Under the pieces are notes generated by a model that saw nothing but the letters and a program-made list of their open reading frames with translations, ran no database searches and was not told the DNA's origin. A stretch of 64,000 nucleotides of DNA, taken from Rivularia sp. MS3. GTDB lineage: Bacteria; Cyanobacteriota; Cyanobacteriia; Cyanobacteriales; Nostocaceae. The position numbers and the translations under genes were made by a program. Below, one piece after another: positions 20,001 through 28,394 of this stretch; the first letter of the stretch is position 1; every line of letters starts with the position of its first letter. The stretch spans positions 62,001 to 126,000 of the forward strand of contig JAHCMI010000010.1 of NCBI GenBank assembly GCA_019192545.1, given 5' to 3'.

Positions 20001-23000
20001 GCACTTCTGCTTGTTGATTTACACCGTTTGAACAGATATCTAATATTGACAGCGTTAACGGCTTTGCTTCGGAGATAACAACTAATGGTTGTCCTGCTTT
20101 TGTTAAAAAATTGGTTCTCAAAGTTTCATGACGCAGCACTATTTCATTGAAGCTTTTTTGTAGTGCTTCTACATTCAATTTTCCCTTTAATCGTACAGCC
20201 GCCGAAATATTATAAAATGGGCTGTTTTTTTCTAATTGAGTTAAAAACCATAGTCGTTGTTGGGCAAATGATATTGGTAGTTGTTGACAACGGGAAATCC
20301 GCTTAATATTCGTTGCTGTAACTGCTGAATCTAAGGTAATTGCTTTTTCAATTTTTTGTGCTAATCCTGCTATCGTTGGTGTTTCAAATAAATCACGTAA
20401 AGGTAGCTCTACCTGAAATACTTGCTGGATTTGGGAAATTACGCGAGTTGCAATTAAAGAATGTCCTCCTAATGCAAAGAAGTTACTATTAATACCTATT
20501 TTTTCAATTCCAAGTATTTTCGCCCAAATACCTGTCAATAAACTCTCCACTGGTGTAGAAGCAGTTACTATATCCGCTGACGAAATCTGTGTTAAATCCG
20601 GTACAACTAGCGCTTTGCGGTCAACTTTACCATTCGGTGTCAACGGTAAAGCTTCCAAGGTGACAAAACAGAAAGGCACCATGTATTTTGGTAATTTTGA
20701 TTCTACAAAACTTTGCAGTTCATCAATTACTAATATTTGCTGTTCCCGAACGACTACATAAGCAATTATTAATCCAGAATTTGCAGAATCGCCGATTATG
20801 ACTACAGTTTCTCGTACTGCTTTATATTGCCCGATTACAGCCTCAATTTCTCCCAGTTCAATCCGGTATCCACGTAGTTTAACTTGGTTGTCAATTCTAC
20901 CGATATACTCAATATTTCCACTAGGTAAATAGCGAGCTAAATCTCCGGTTTTATAAAGGCGATTGGCGAAGCCTACACCTAAAGGTGTATCGCCCTCTTT
21001 GTTACTGAAGGGATTGGGAATAAATTTTTCTGCTGTCAAATCAAAACGATGCAAATAACCTTTTGCAAGTCCCCTGCCACCGATGCACAATTCCCCAGTT
21101 ACACCTACGGGTACCAACTGGTTATGTTTGTCGAGGATATAAAGCTGGGTGTTGGCAATTGGTTTGCCAATCGGTACGATATTATCGCCCATTTCTACTT
21201 GACTAGCAGCCGACCAAATAGTAGTTTCAGTAGGACCGTACATATTCCACAAACAACGGCATCGCTTCAGCAGTTGATTTGCTAAATTTCTGGGTAAAGC
21301 TTCCCCACCGCAAAGGATTTTTAATTGACTATCTCCATCCCAACCAGCCCCCAAAAGCAACTGCCATGTTGCCGGTGTCGCTTGCATGACTGTAGCTTTT
21401 GTATCCATCAGTGTCGCCGATAACCGGATGCCATCGGCAACAATTTCTCGACTGGCTATTACCACGCGAGCGCCTACTATAATTGGCAAAAATAATTCTA
21501 ATGCAGCAATATCAAAGGAATAAGTAGTAACTGCTAGCAATACATCAGAAGATGTTAATCCCGGAGCTTGCTGCATCGAGTACAAAAAGTTGCTCAAAGC
21601 ACCGTGGCTAATTTGCACTCCCTTCGGTTTACCCGTAGAGCCTGAAGTATAAATTATATAAGCAAGGTCATCGCTAGTAGCTAGTGAGGATAAATTTTCC
21701 TGACTTTGTTGGGCTATCAGATGCCAATCGCTATCCAAACAAACCACTTGAGCTTGATGTTGCGGTATTGTTTCTAACAGCGTGGATTGAGTTAGCAATA
21801 CTGGTGCTTGAGTTTCTTCTAAGATAAAACCTATTCGCTCTTGAGGATAAATTGGATCTAAAGGTACATAGGCACCACCCGCTTTGAGAATAGCCAACAA
21901 TCCAATCAGCATATCCAAGGAGCGCTCGACGTAAATCCCCACCAACACCTGTGATTTTACTTGCATTGAGCGCAAATAATGGGCTAATTGATTTGCCCTA
22001 TTGTTGAGTTCCCGATAAGTTAACTGTTGATTTTCAAATACAGCTGCTATAGCATCGGGTGTTTTTTCCACCTGGGCTGCAAATAGTTGGTGAATACATT
22101 TATCTTCAGGGTAATTAGTAGCTGTATTATTCCAATCGACTAATAGAGTTTGACGCTCGGCTTCTGTTAATAACGGTAGCTCCGACAAACGCTTGTCTGG
22201 TTGAGCAACAATACCCTCAAGCAAATTAATCCAATGACCTACCATTCTTTCAATAGTGGTAGCATCAAACAAATCTGTATTGTACTCCCACCATCCCCTC
22301 AGTTGCGGCTGTGAATCCACCACGTATAAGCTTAAATCAAACTTGGCTGTTTCACTATGGTTTTGCAACCATTTTAAAGTTAAATCGGGTAGTACTAAAT
22401 CTGTTTTAGTATCTGATTGCAAAGCAAAAGTAACTTGGAATAAAGGAGTATGACTGAGATTGCGCTCCGGATGCAACTCTGCTACCAATTGCTCAAAAGG
22501 TATTTCAGCATGAGCATAAGCCCCTACACATACTTGACGAACTCTATGGAGTAATTCTAAAAAACTGGGATTACCAGACAAGTCGGTACGAAGCGCCAGG
22601 GTATTAACAAAAAAACCAATTAACCCTTGAATTTCATCGCGATCGCGATTTGCAATTGGAGAGCCAATACAAATATCTTCTTGACTTGTATAGCGGTACA
22701 AAAGTACTTGAAACGCCGCTAACAAAGTCATAAACAAAGTAACTCCTTGCTGCTTGCTCAAACACCTCAACCGCTCGCTCAATTGTGGTGATAGCTCAAA
22801 CTCTATGGTTGCTCCTTTAAAACTTTGTACTGGGGGGCGTTGATAATCCGTTGGTAGAGATAAACTGCTTGGAGCGTCTGCAAGTTGTTGCTGCCAATAT
22901 GATTGAGTTTTTTCTCGTTCCCCCTGCAACCATTGCTGTTGCCAAATCGAATAGTCTGGGTATTGAATCGGTAATGGTGATAGTGGAGAGGATTTTCCTG

Positions 23001-23622
23001 TTGAAAAAGCCTTATATATCGCTGCTAATTCTTGATTTAGTACTTGTATCGACCACCCGTCGCAGATAATGTGGTGGATAACTAATAAAAGTAAATATTC
23101 TTGTTCCCCTGTTTGTAATAACATCACCCGCAGCAAAGGAGCGGATGTTAAATCAAAAGGCTCTTGAACAATTTCAGCAGTTAATCGCTTAGTTTCAATA
23201 TCTTGCAGTCCTGTTGATAAGCCCCTCAAATCCACTACTGGCAAACCTATAGTTAAACTAGGACAAATTACTTGAACTTGCTGCTCGTTTAAAGTTTGAA
23301 AACAGGTACGTAGAGATTGGTGACGTTTGACAATTTCATTTAAACTTTTCTCTAAAGCTGCAACATTTAGAATACCTTTAAGATGCATACAAGCAAATTC
23401 ATTGTAAACAAAACTTTCGGGTTCTAATTGTTGGAGAAACCACAATCGCTGCTGGGGTGCAGACAAAGGAATCATATTTTGCTGACTGCGACGAGGAATA
23501 ACTACTTGTTGAACATTAGATTGATGCTCCCCCCGCAACCGCTTTTCTAAAATTGCTCGTTTAGCTGCCGAAAGATTAGAACGTCGTTTAATAACTTTAT
23601 CTGTATCTGTTTGATTATCCAT
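17041..23622 (-). CDS. NRPS C-A(Gly)-T-C-A(Ser)-T
   Basis: This two-module protein has 2193 residues. Module 1 has C (HHIICDGWS, about 186), A (about 510-1010) and T (LGGHSLIATR, about 1054). Its pocket reads D-I-L-Q-L-G-M-I-W, close to the known Gly code DILQLGLIWK. Module 2 has C (HHIVSDGWS, about 1249), A (about 1575-2080) and T (LGGHSLLATQ, about 2116). Its pocket reads D-V-W-H-F-S-L-I-D, close to the Ser code DVWHLSLIDK. Both C domains have the usual non-epimerised-donor look, and no epimerase or thioesterase is present. The Gly A domain carries an extra stretch, TPLGVGFAN, between FSNKEGD and RLYKTGDL that none of the other A domains here have; it matches an in-frame small dispersed repeat (see 20962-20988). 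The gene lies 67 bp after the PKS gene and 6 bp before the next synthetase. Confidence 0.95.
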   Translation of the reverse strand: MDNQTDTDKVIKRRSNLSAAKRAILEKRLRGEHQSNVQQVVIPRRSQQNMIPLSAPQQRLWFLQQLEPESFVYNEFACMHLKGILNVAALEKSLNEIVKRHQSLRTCFQTLNEQQVQVICPSLTIGLPVVDLRGLSTGLQDIETKRLTAEIVQEPFDLTSAPLLRVMLLQTGEQEYLLLLVIHHIICDGWSIQVLNQELAAIYKAFSTGKSSPLSPLPIQYPDYSIWQQQWLQGEREKTQSYWQQQLADAPSSLSLPTDYQRPPVQSFKGATIEFELSPQLSERLRCLSKQQGVTLFMTLLAAFQVLLYRYTSQEDICIGSPIANRDRDEIQGLIGFFVNTLALRTDLSGNPSFLELLHRVRQVCVGAYAHAEIPFEQLVAELHPERNLSHTPLFQVTFALQSDTKTDLVLPDLTLKWLQNHSETAKFDLSLYVVDSQPQLRGWWEYNTDLFDATTIERMVGHWINLLEGIVAQPDKRLSELPLLTEAERQTLLVDWNNTATNYPEDKCIHQLFAAQVEKTPDAIAAVFENQQLTYRELNNRANQLAHYLRSMQVKSQVLVGIYVERSLDMLIGLLAILKAGGAYVPLDPIYPQERIGFILEETQAPVLLTQSTLLETIPQHQAQVVCLDSDWHLIAQQSQENLSSLATSDDLAYIIYTSGSTGKPKGVQISHGALSNFLYSMQQAPGLTSSDVLLAVTTYSFDIAALELFLPIIVGARVVIASREIVADGIRLSATLMDTKATVMQATPATWQLLLGAGWDGDSQLKILCGGEALPRNLANQLLKRCRCLWNMYGPTETTIWSAASQVEMGDNIVPIGKPIANTQLYILDKHNQLVPVGVTGELCIGGRGLAKGYLHRFDLTAEKFIPNPFSNKEGDTPLGVGFANRLYKTGDLARYLPSGNIEYIGRIDNQVKLRGYRIELGEIEAVIGQYKAVRETVVIIGDSANSGLIIAYVVVREQQILVIDELQSFVESKLPKYMVPFCFVTLEALPLTPNGKVDRKALVVPDLTQISSADIVTASTPVESLLTGIWAKILGIEKIGINSNFFALGGHSLIATRVISQIQQVFQVELPLRDLFETPTIAGLAQKIEKAITLDSAVTATNIKRISRCQQLPISFAQQRLWFLTQLEKNSPFYNISAAVRLKGKLNVEALQKSFNEIVLRHETLRTNFLTKAGQPLVVISEAKPLTLSILDICSNGVNQQAEVQQQIAREAQQPFDIGSDCLLRIKLLRLAEQEHIILVTMHHIVSDGWSMGILVQELTILYPIFCDNNVNLKALPALPIQYVDFAAWQRQLLQGEVLENHLSYWLKQLENAPKVLELPTDYPRGKIQTYRGATYSFKLSTELSAKLNKLSQQHGVTLFMTLLAGFQTLLYRYTTQEDIVVGSPIANRNRAEIEQLIGFFVNTLVLRTNLAGNPSFVELLKRVREVALGAYVHQNLPFELLVEQLQPQRDLSHTPLFQVMFVLENAPISALELPGLSLNFLESHSDSAKFDLTLYMAETESGLNGTFEYNTDLFKESTIERMVSHLQTLLEAITVNPQQRLSELPLLTASEQHQLLVDWNDTQVEYSQHQCIHKLFEEQVEKTPDAIAVVFENQQLTYRELNNRANQLANYLRSLKVKPEVLVGICVERCLEMVIGLLGILKAGGAYVPLDPNYPQERLAFMLEDSQIPILLSQQHLVENLPAHKAEVICLDSDWDKIARSNSENITCNLNSDNLAYVIYTSGSTGKPKGAMNTHKGVCNRLLWMQDTYKLTTTDRVLQKTPFSFDVSVWEFFWTLMTGACLIIAKPEGHKDSNYLVKIIEQQQITTLHFVPSMLQIFVDEPGIEHFQCLKRVFCSGEALSSELQHKFFARCENVELHNLYGPTEAAIDVTFWHCQPGTQENIIPIGRPIANTQIYILDKQLQPVPVGIPGELHIAGMGLARGYLNRLQLTKEKFIANPFSNQPGEKLYKTGDLARYLENGVIEYLGRIDNQVKIRGFRIELGEIESVIQQILEIKQAVVIVSHESNRQQIVAYIILNSDSQKPEFNYLREFLKQKLPDYMIPSAFIIIDSLPLTPNGKLDYHALPTPKITLNSNHQKVLARNPIEKQLTEIWAEVLDLIEISIHENFFTLGGHSLLATQIMSKIRQIWQIELPLSCLFEMPTIALLSAEIVKSLEQEPEKSVKAPQRLSRKARSVKLSSLNAENKINN
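20962..20988 (-). repeat. 27-bp small dispersed repeat inserted in frame in the Gly A domain
   Basis: On the coding strand the extra DNA is a short hairpin, ACACCTTTAGGTGT, followed by AGGCTTCGCCAAT. It encodes TPLGVGFAN just before the conserved LYKTGD motif, where sibling A domains have no such residues. The layout (13-14 nt palindrome plus a CTTCGC-containing tail) is the same as the element breaking the reverse transcriptase at 56824-56849. Such 20-30 bp mobile repeats are described in Nostocales genomes. The length of 27 is a multiple of three and keeps the frame. Confidence 0.75.
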
Positions 23623-23689
23623 AATAGTTTTTGAATACTTGTTAAATTTCTCAACTTATTTATATAAATTATTTCTTACTTTTTGCTTC

Positions 23690-26600
23690 TTACTCATTAC
23701 TATTTACAACCAACATTTCGGCTTCATCTTCAGTTAATTCCTCCAACTCTCCTATCAACACATCTTCAATAAATAAAGCTAATTCAGCAATAGTCGGCGC
23801 TGTAAAAATATGACTTAATGATATTTCCACTTGAAAATCTTGACGCAGTTGAGAAACTAATTGAGTCGCAATTAAAGAATGTCCGCCCAAATCAAAAAAG
23901 TTATCTTCAACCCCAATTTTCTCAATCCCTAATAATTGCTGCCATAGATTAGCAATTTTTTGTTCCACTGCATTACTTGGTTCTACAAAGTCGCTACTTA
24001 AAACAGGTCTTGAATGCTTACCAGATGATAAATTATCAATGCTTGTTTTTTCTGTATTGATAAATTTTGTTAAATCATTTACCCGCTCAATTGCGGTTGT
24101 CAGATTTTGTGTTGATACAACTACTTGGGGTTGATTAATAGATAAAATCCGATTCAATGCGTCAGTACCTTCTGTAAAGTTGATACCATATTTTTCTCGC
24201 ATCTGTTTAAACTCAGCTTGCAACCCAGGTATTCCTGACATCAATAAATCTGCCCAATTATTTCCTTGCCACCAATCCCAATTAATAGAGATAGTTTTAT
24301 TTTGTTTTTGATAGTAATTATAATGAGCAAAAGCATCCAGAAAAGCATTCACCGCACAATAATCTACTTGTCCCATACCACCTGTAATTGCAGTATTAGA
24401 AGAAAACAAGACAAAGAAATCTAAATTTATATTCTGCAAAACCGCATTTAAAACCAAGGTACCTTTTAGTTTTGGTTGAAAAACTTTTGCTACCGATTCA
24501 GGTGTTTTGAGTTGAATAATACCCGCACCTGGGACTCCTGCTGCATGAATCACTCCGTGAATAGTACCAAAGCGATTTTGTATTTGATTCATTGCATTCT
24601 GCATTTGTTCGAGGTTGGCAACATCTGCTTTCAAAACTAAAACTTCTGCACCCAATTCCTTCAAATGCTGAACTTTTTCGATTTTTCTCTTGAGTAAATC
24701 ATCATTATTTTTATTTGATATTAATTCTTCCCATTCCGAATGTGGAGGTAATCCCGAACGTCCGATTAATACCAGCTTTGCTTGTACTGTATTTGCTAAA
24801 TATTCTGCAAATACCAGTCCGATTTCTCCCAATCCACCCGTTATTACGTAAACTCCTTGTTTTCTTAACTTGTTTGTAGATAAAGTTTGGCTTTCGATTG
24901 GTAAAGCTTCAAAACACCGTACCCATCGTTGATTTCCGCGATATGCAATTACTTTATCGGAGTTTATACTCACCAATTCTAGCAAAAGATTGTCTATCAA
25001 TTGCTGCCGTTGCTCAGAATCAACTTGAAACAAATCTATATCGATACTGCGGCAATAAATATTAGAATATTCTTGAGGAATAACTTTACATAAACCTAGA
25101 ATTGTTGCTTTTTCTGGACATAAATATTTTTCATCAAACACCTGCTGCATATTGTTAGAAACAACATCAATATTTAAAGATTTAGTTATATTTTGTTCTG
25201 CAAGTGCTTGTACTAAAAAAAGTATACTGTAAAAACTGATATCTTGAAAATTATCAAAATCATCAATTTGCGAAACTTCTGCCTTCTGTCTTTTTTCAAA
25301 TGGCGTAATATTCCAAAAATGAATTATTTTATGAGGTATTTTCCCCGAATCAACAATAGTTTTGAATAAACTATCATAATCATCTCTACTGCAAGGACTA
25401 ATCCTATATTCTTTATCTGAAATTTGACTAAATTCTTCTCCAATTTTGACAGTGATAATATTTTCATAATCGCTTTCAAGCTGTTCTAAAATTTGATTAC
25501 CAATACCACAATCATCAATAAATACTAACCAACAATAATTTGATTCCATCAATTTTTCTGATGCAACAGGTCTTACCGCAACAGAACGTTTCCAAGAAGG
25601 AATATTAAACCAGTCGGTGACATCAAGCTTTTCATTTGACGATACTTGATATTGATTAAAAGAATTGGCTTTTTCTTGTGGCTCTATCCAGTAACGTTGG
25701 CGCTCAAAAGGATATGTTGGTAAAGGAAGACGATGACGACGCTCGCGTTCGTAAAAGCTAGACCAATTTATACAAACACCTTTTAACCAAAGCTGTCCTA
25801 AAGTATTTAATATAAAAGCTATATCCGAATACTGCTCTTTAGGATGGCGCAAACAAGTTAATGCAATTTGTCCCCTTTGTTGTCCAGAATGTTGTTTAAC
25901 TAAAGTCGATAATGTACGTCCGGGTCCTACTTCCAATAAAATACGATTAGGCTCTGCTAATAATGTAGATATACCAGCCGAAAACTGCACTGTTTGGCGT
26001 AAATGCTGCGCCCAATAATTTACATCTGTAGCTTGCTCTGCTGTAATCCAGGTTCCTGTAACGTTAGAAATAAAAGGAATTTGGGGAGCCTTAAATTGAA
26101 TTATGTTTGCCATCTTGATAAATGGCTTTAAGGCTGGTTCCATCATCTGGGAATGAAAAGCATGAGATGTATGCAAACGGCGACATTCTATACCTTTAGC
26201 AGCTAATCGTTTGTGTAAGCTATCGATAGCATTATCAGTTCCGGAAACTACACACAATGAAGGTGCATTACTGCTAGCTAATGAAAATTCTTCATTTAAT
26301 AAAGGTTTGACTTCAGCTTCTGGTAGCTGAATCGACAGCATAATACCCGGTGCCATTTGCTGCATTAATTTGCCCCGATTCGCAACTAGCATTAGAGCAT
26401 CTTCGAGGGAGATGACACCAGCTATGCAAGCAGCTACATACTCGCCAATACTATGTCCTATCATAGCTTGAGGAGTTATACCCCAAGACATCCACAATTG
26501 AGCTAAAGCATACTCAATCACAAATAATGCTGGTTGTGCAATATCTGTTTGCTTGAGTTTTTCTGCTGCTGCTTCCCGTTGCGATTCTTGAGGATAGATG

Positions 26601-28327
26601 AGCCGTCGCAAATCGAATCCTAAATGCTTAATTAAGATTGCACAGCAATTATCTACTATCTCGCGAAATCTTGTTTCAGTTTTATAAATCTCCCCAGCCA
26701 TATTTATATACTGGGAACCTTGCCCAGGAAACATAAAAGTAATGGGATGTTGCTTAGCTTCACAAAAGTGCGTCAAAACTTTTTTGGGTTCTAGATTCTC
26801 TAATCCATTAATTGCATCTGTAATATTCTCACAAACCAAAATTCGACGGTAATCAAATTCAGCCCTTCCCGTTTGTAATGTATAAGCGATATCAGCTAGC
26901 TTTGATTCGGGATTTGCTCTTAAATGTTCAACTAGATTTTTTGTTGTAATATCCAATGCAGACTCTGTTTTCGCAGAAAGTAATAATAGTTGGCTCGAAC
27001 GAGAATTACTAGACTCTTCAAGGGTTGGAGCTTCTTCTAAAATTACGTGAGCGTTTGTCCCACCTATCCCCAAAGAACTCACACCCGCACGACGAGGAGT
27101 AGTTTCCCATTCCCTTAACTTGGTATTGACGTAAAAAGGACTGTTTGCAAAATCAATTTCTGGATTCGGCTGCTCAAAATTTAAACTCGGAGGTATTTGC
27201 TCGTGTTTCAAAGCCAAAGCAGTTTTTATTAAACCCGCAACTCCCGCTGCTGCATCTAAATGACCTATATTTGTTTTTACCGAACCAATAGCACAAAATT
27301 GCTTTTGATCACTACTTTCGCCAAAAACGCCGGTTAAAGCAGAAATTTCAATTGGATCTCCTAAAACAGTTCCCGTTCCATGAGCTTCTATATAACTAAT
27401 GGTTTCCGGTTCCACATCTGCTAAAGCTAGCGCTTCTGCAATTACTTGCGATTGTCCGTTAACGCTGGGTGCGGTGTAACCAACTTTACCAGAACCATCA
27501 TTATTAATTGCACTACCTTTAATAACTGCATAGATATGATCGCCATCGGCGATCGCCTCAGCTAAACGCTTTAAAACTACTACTCCGACACCATTACCAA
27601 TAATCGTTCCTCTGGCTTGAGCATCAAAAGCGCGACAGTGACCGTCTGGCGATAAAATACCACCTTCCTGGTATAAATACCCTGTTTTTTGCAGAATATT
27701 AATTGATACTCCTCCTGCCAAAGCCATATCGCATTGATAATTCAATAGACTTTGACAAGCAAGCGTTGTTGCAACTAAGGAAGTAGAGCAAGCGGTTTGT
27801 AATGTCAAACTCGGACCAGTCAGATTTAATTTATAGGAAACGCGAGTCGCAAGAAAATCGTTGTCGTTACCAATACCTGTTTGAAAAATACTTGCTAATC
27901 CAGCTTTATCTTGATTTACCCTAGATGAATAACTATTTGAACTAGCTCCAGCATAAACTCCAATAGGAATTTCGCAACGTTGAGAATCATAACCAGCATT
28001 TTCTAATGCTTCCCATGCAGATTCTAAAAATAAACGATGTTGGGGATTAGTCAATTCTGCTTCTTTGGGATTAAAACCAAAAAACGCAGCATCAAATAAA
28101 TCTATGTTGTCCAATAAAGCGATTCTTTTGACATATTTAGGATGATTAAGCAATTCTGAATCGACTCCAGAAGCAGTTAATTCTGCATCTGTAAAATTAG
28201 ATATTGATTCTACTCCAGAGCATAAATTTTCCCAAAACTTTTTAATATCATTAGCACCGGGGAAACGTCCTGACATCCCAATGATTGCGATTGCTGGAAT
28301 TGAATTATCTAATTCTGGAGAATTCAT
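23690..28327 (-). CDS. Type I PKS module KS-AT-KR-ACP
   Basis: The protein has 1545 residues. The ketosynthase (about 10-430) has its active-site Cys in TACSTSL and the two His motifs EAHGTGT and NIGHLDAAAG. The acyltransferase (about 520-830) has GHSIGEY and the HAFH motif expected for malonyl-CoA. A ketoreductase (about 1150-1340) has TGGLGEIG and the VDYCAVNAF catalytic region. An ACP follows (DNFFDLGGHSLIATQ, about 1479). There is no dehydratase, enoylreductase or methyltransferase, so the module should add two carbons and leave a beta-hydroxyl. It follows a FAAL-ACP-C-A-T protein, so it probably extends a carrier-bound acyl-amino acid and gives a statine-like beta-hydroxy-gamma-amino acid. 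A ribosome-binding site (AGGTAG) precedes the ATG. Confidence 0.95.
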   Translation of the reverse strand: MNSPELDNSIPAIAIIGMSGRFPGANDIKKFWENLCSGVESISNFTDAELTASGVDSELLNHPKYVKRIALLDNIDLFDAAFFGFNPKEAELTNPQHRLFLESAWEALENAGYDSQRCEIPIGVYAGASSNSYSSRVNQDKAGLASIFQTGIGNDNDFLATRVSYKLNLTGPSLTLQTACSTSLVATTLACQSLLNYQCDMALAGGVSINILQKTGYLYQEGGILSPDGHCRAFDAQARGTIIGNGVGVVVLKRLAEAIADGDHIYAVIKGSAINNDGSGKVGYTAPSVNGQSQVIAEALALADVEPETISYIEAHGTGTVLGDPIEISALTGVFGESSDQKQFCAIGSVKTNIGHLDAAAGVAGLIKTALALKHEQIPPSLNFEQPNPEIDFANSPFYVNTKLREWETTPRRAGVSSLGIGGTNAHVILEEAPTLEESSNSRSSQLLLLSAKTESALDITTKNLVEHLRANPESKLADIAYTLQTGRAEFDYRRILVCENITDAINGLENLEPKKVLTHFCEAKQHPITFMFPGQGSQYINMAGEIYKTETRFREIVDNCCAILIKHLGFDLRRLIYPQESQREAAAEKLKQTDIAQPALFVIEYALAQLWMSWGITPQAMIGHSIGEYVAACIAGVISLEDALMLVANRGKLMQQMAPGIMLSIQLPEAEVKPLLNEEFSLASSNAPSLCVVSGTDNAIDSLHKRLAAKGIECRRLHTSHAFHSQMMEPALKPFIKMANIIQFKAPQIPFISNVTGTWITAEQATDVNYWAQHLRQTVQFSAGISTLLAEPNRILLEVGPGRTLSTLVKQHSGQQRGQIALTCLRHPKEQYSDIAFILNTLGQLWLKGVCINWSSFYERERRHRLPLPTYPFERQRYWIEPQEKANSFNQYQVSSNEKLDVTDWFNIPSWKRSVAVRPVASEKLMESNYCWLVFIDDCGIGNQILEQLESDYENIITVKIGEEFSQISDKEYRISPCSRDDYDSLFKTIVDSGKIPHKIIHFWNITPFEKRQKAEVSQIDDFDNFQDISFYSILFLVQALAEQNITKSLNIDVVSNNMQQVFDEKYLCPEKATILGLCKVIPQEYSNIYCRSIDIDLFQVDSEQRQQLIDNLLLELVSINSDKVIAYRGNQRWVRCFEALPIESQTLSTNKLRKQGVYVITGGLGEIGLVFAEYLANTVQAKLVLIGRSGLPPHSEWEELISNKNNDDLLKRKIEKVQHLKELGAEVLVLKADVANLEQMQNAMNQIQNRFGTIHGVIHAAGVPGAGIIQLKTPESVAKVFQPKLKGTLVLNAVLQNINLDFFVLFSSNTAITGGMGQVDYCAVNAFLDAFAHYNYYQKQNKTISINWDWWQGNNWADLLMSGIPGLQAEFKQMREKYGINFTEGTDALNRILSINQPQVVVSTQNLTTAIERVNDLTKFINTEKTSIDNLSSGKHSRPVLSSDFVEPSNAVEQKIANLWQQLLGIEKIGVEDNFFDLGGHSLIATQLVSQLRQDFQVEISLSHIFTAPTIAELALFIEDVLIGELEELTEDEAEMLVVNSNE

Positions 28328-28394
28328 GATTACTACCTAAATATTTCGCGTCAATCTTTTTTTATCTAATTCTTGATATCTTTTTATATTCCAA

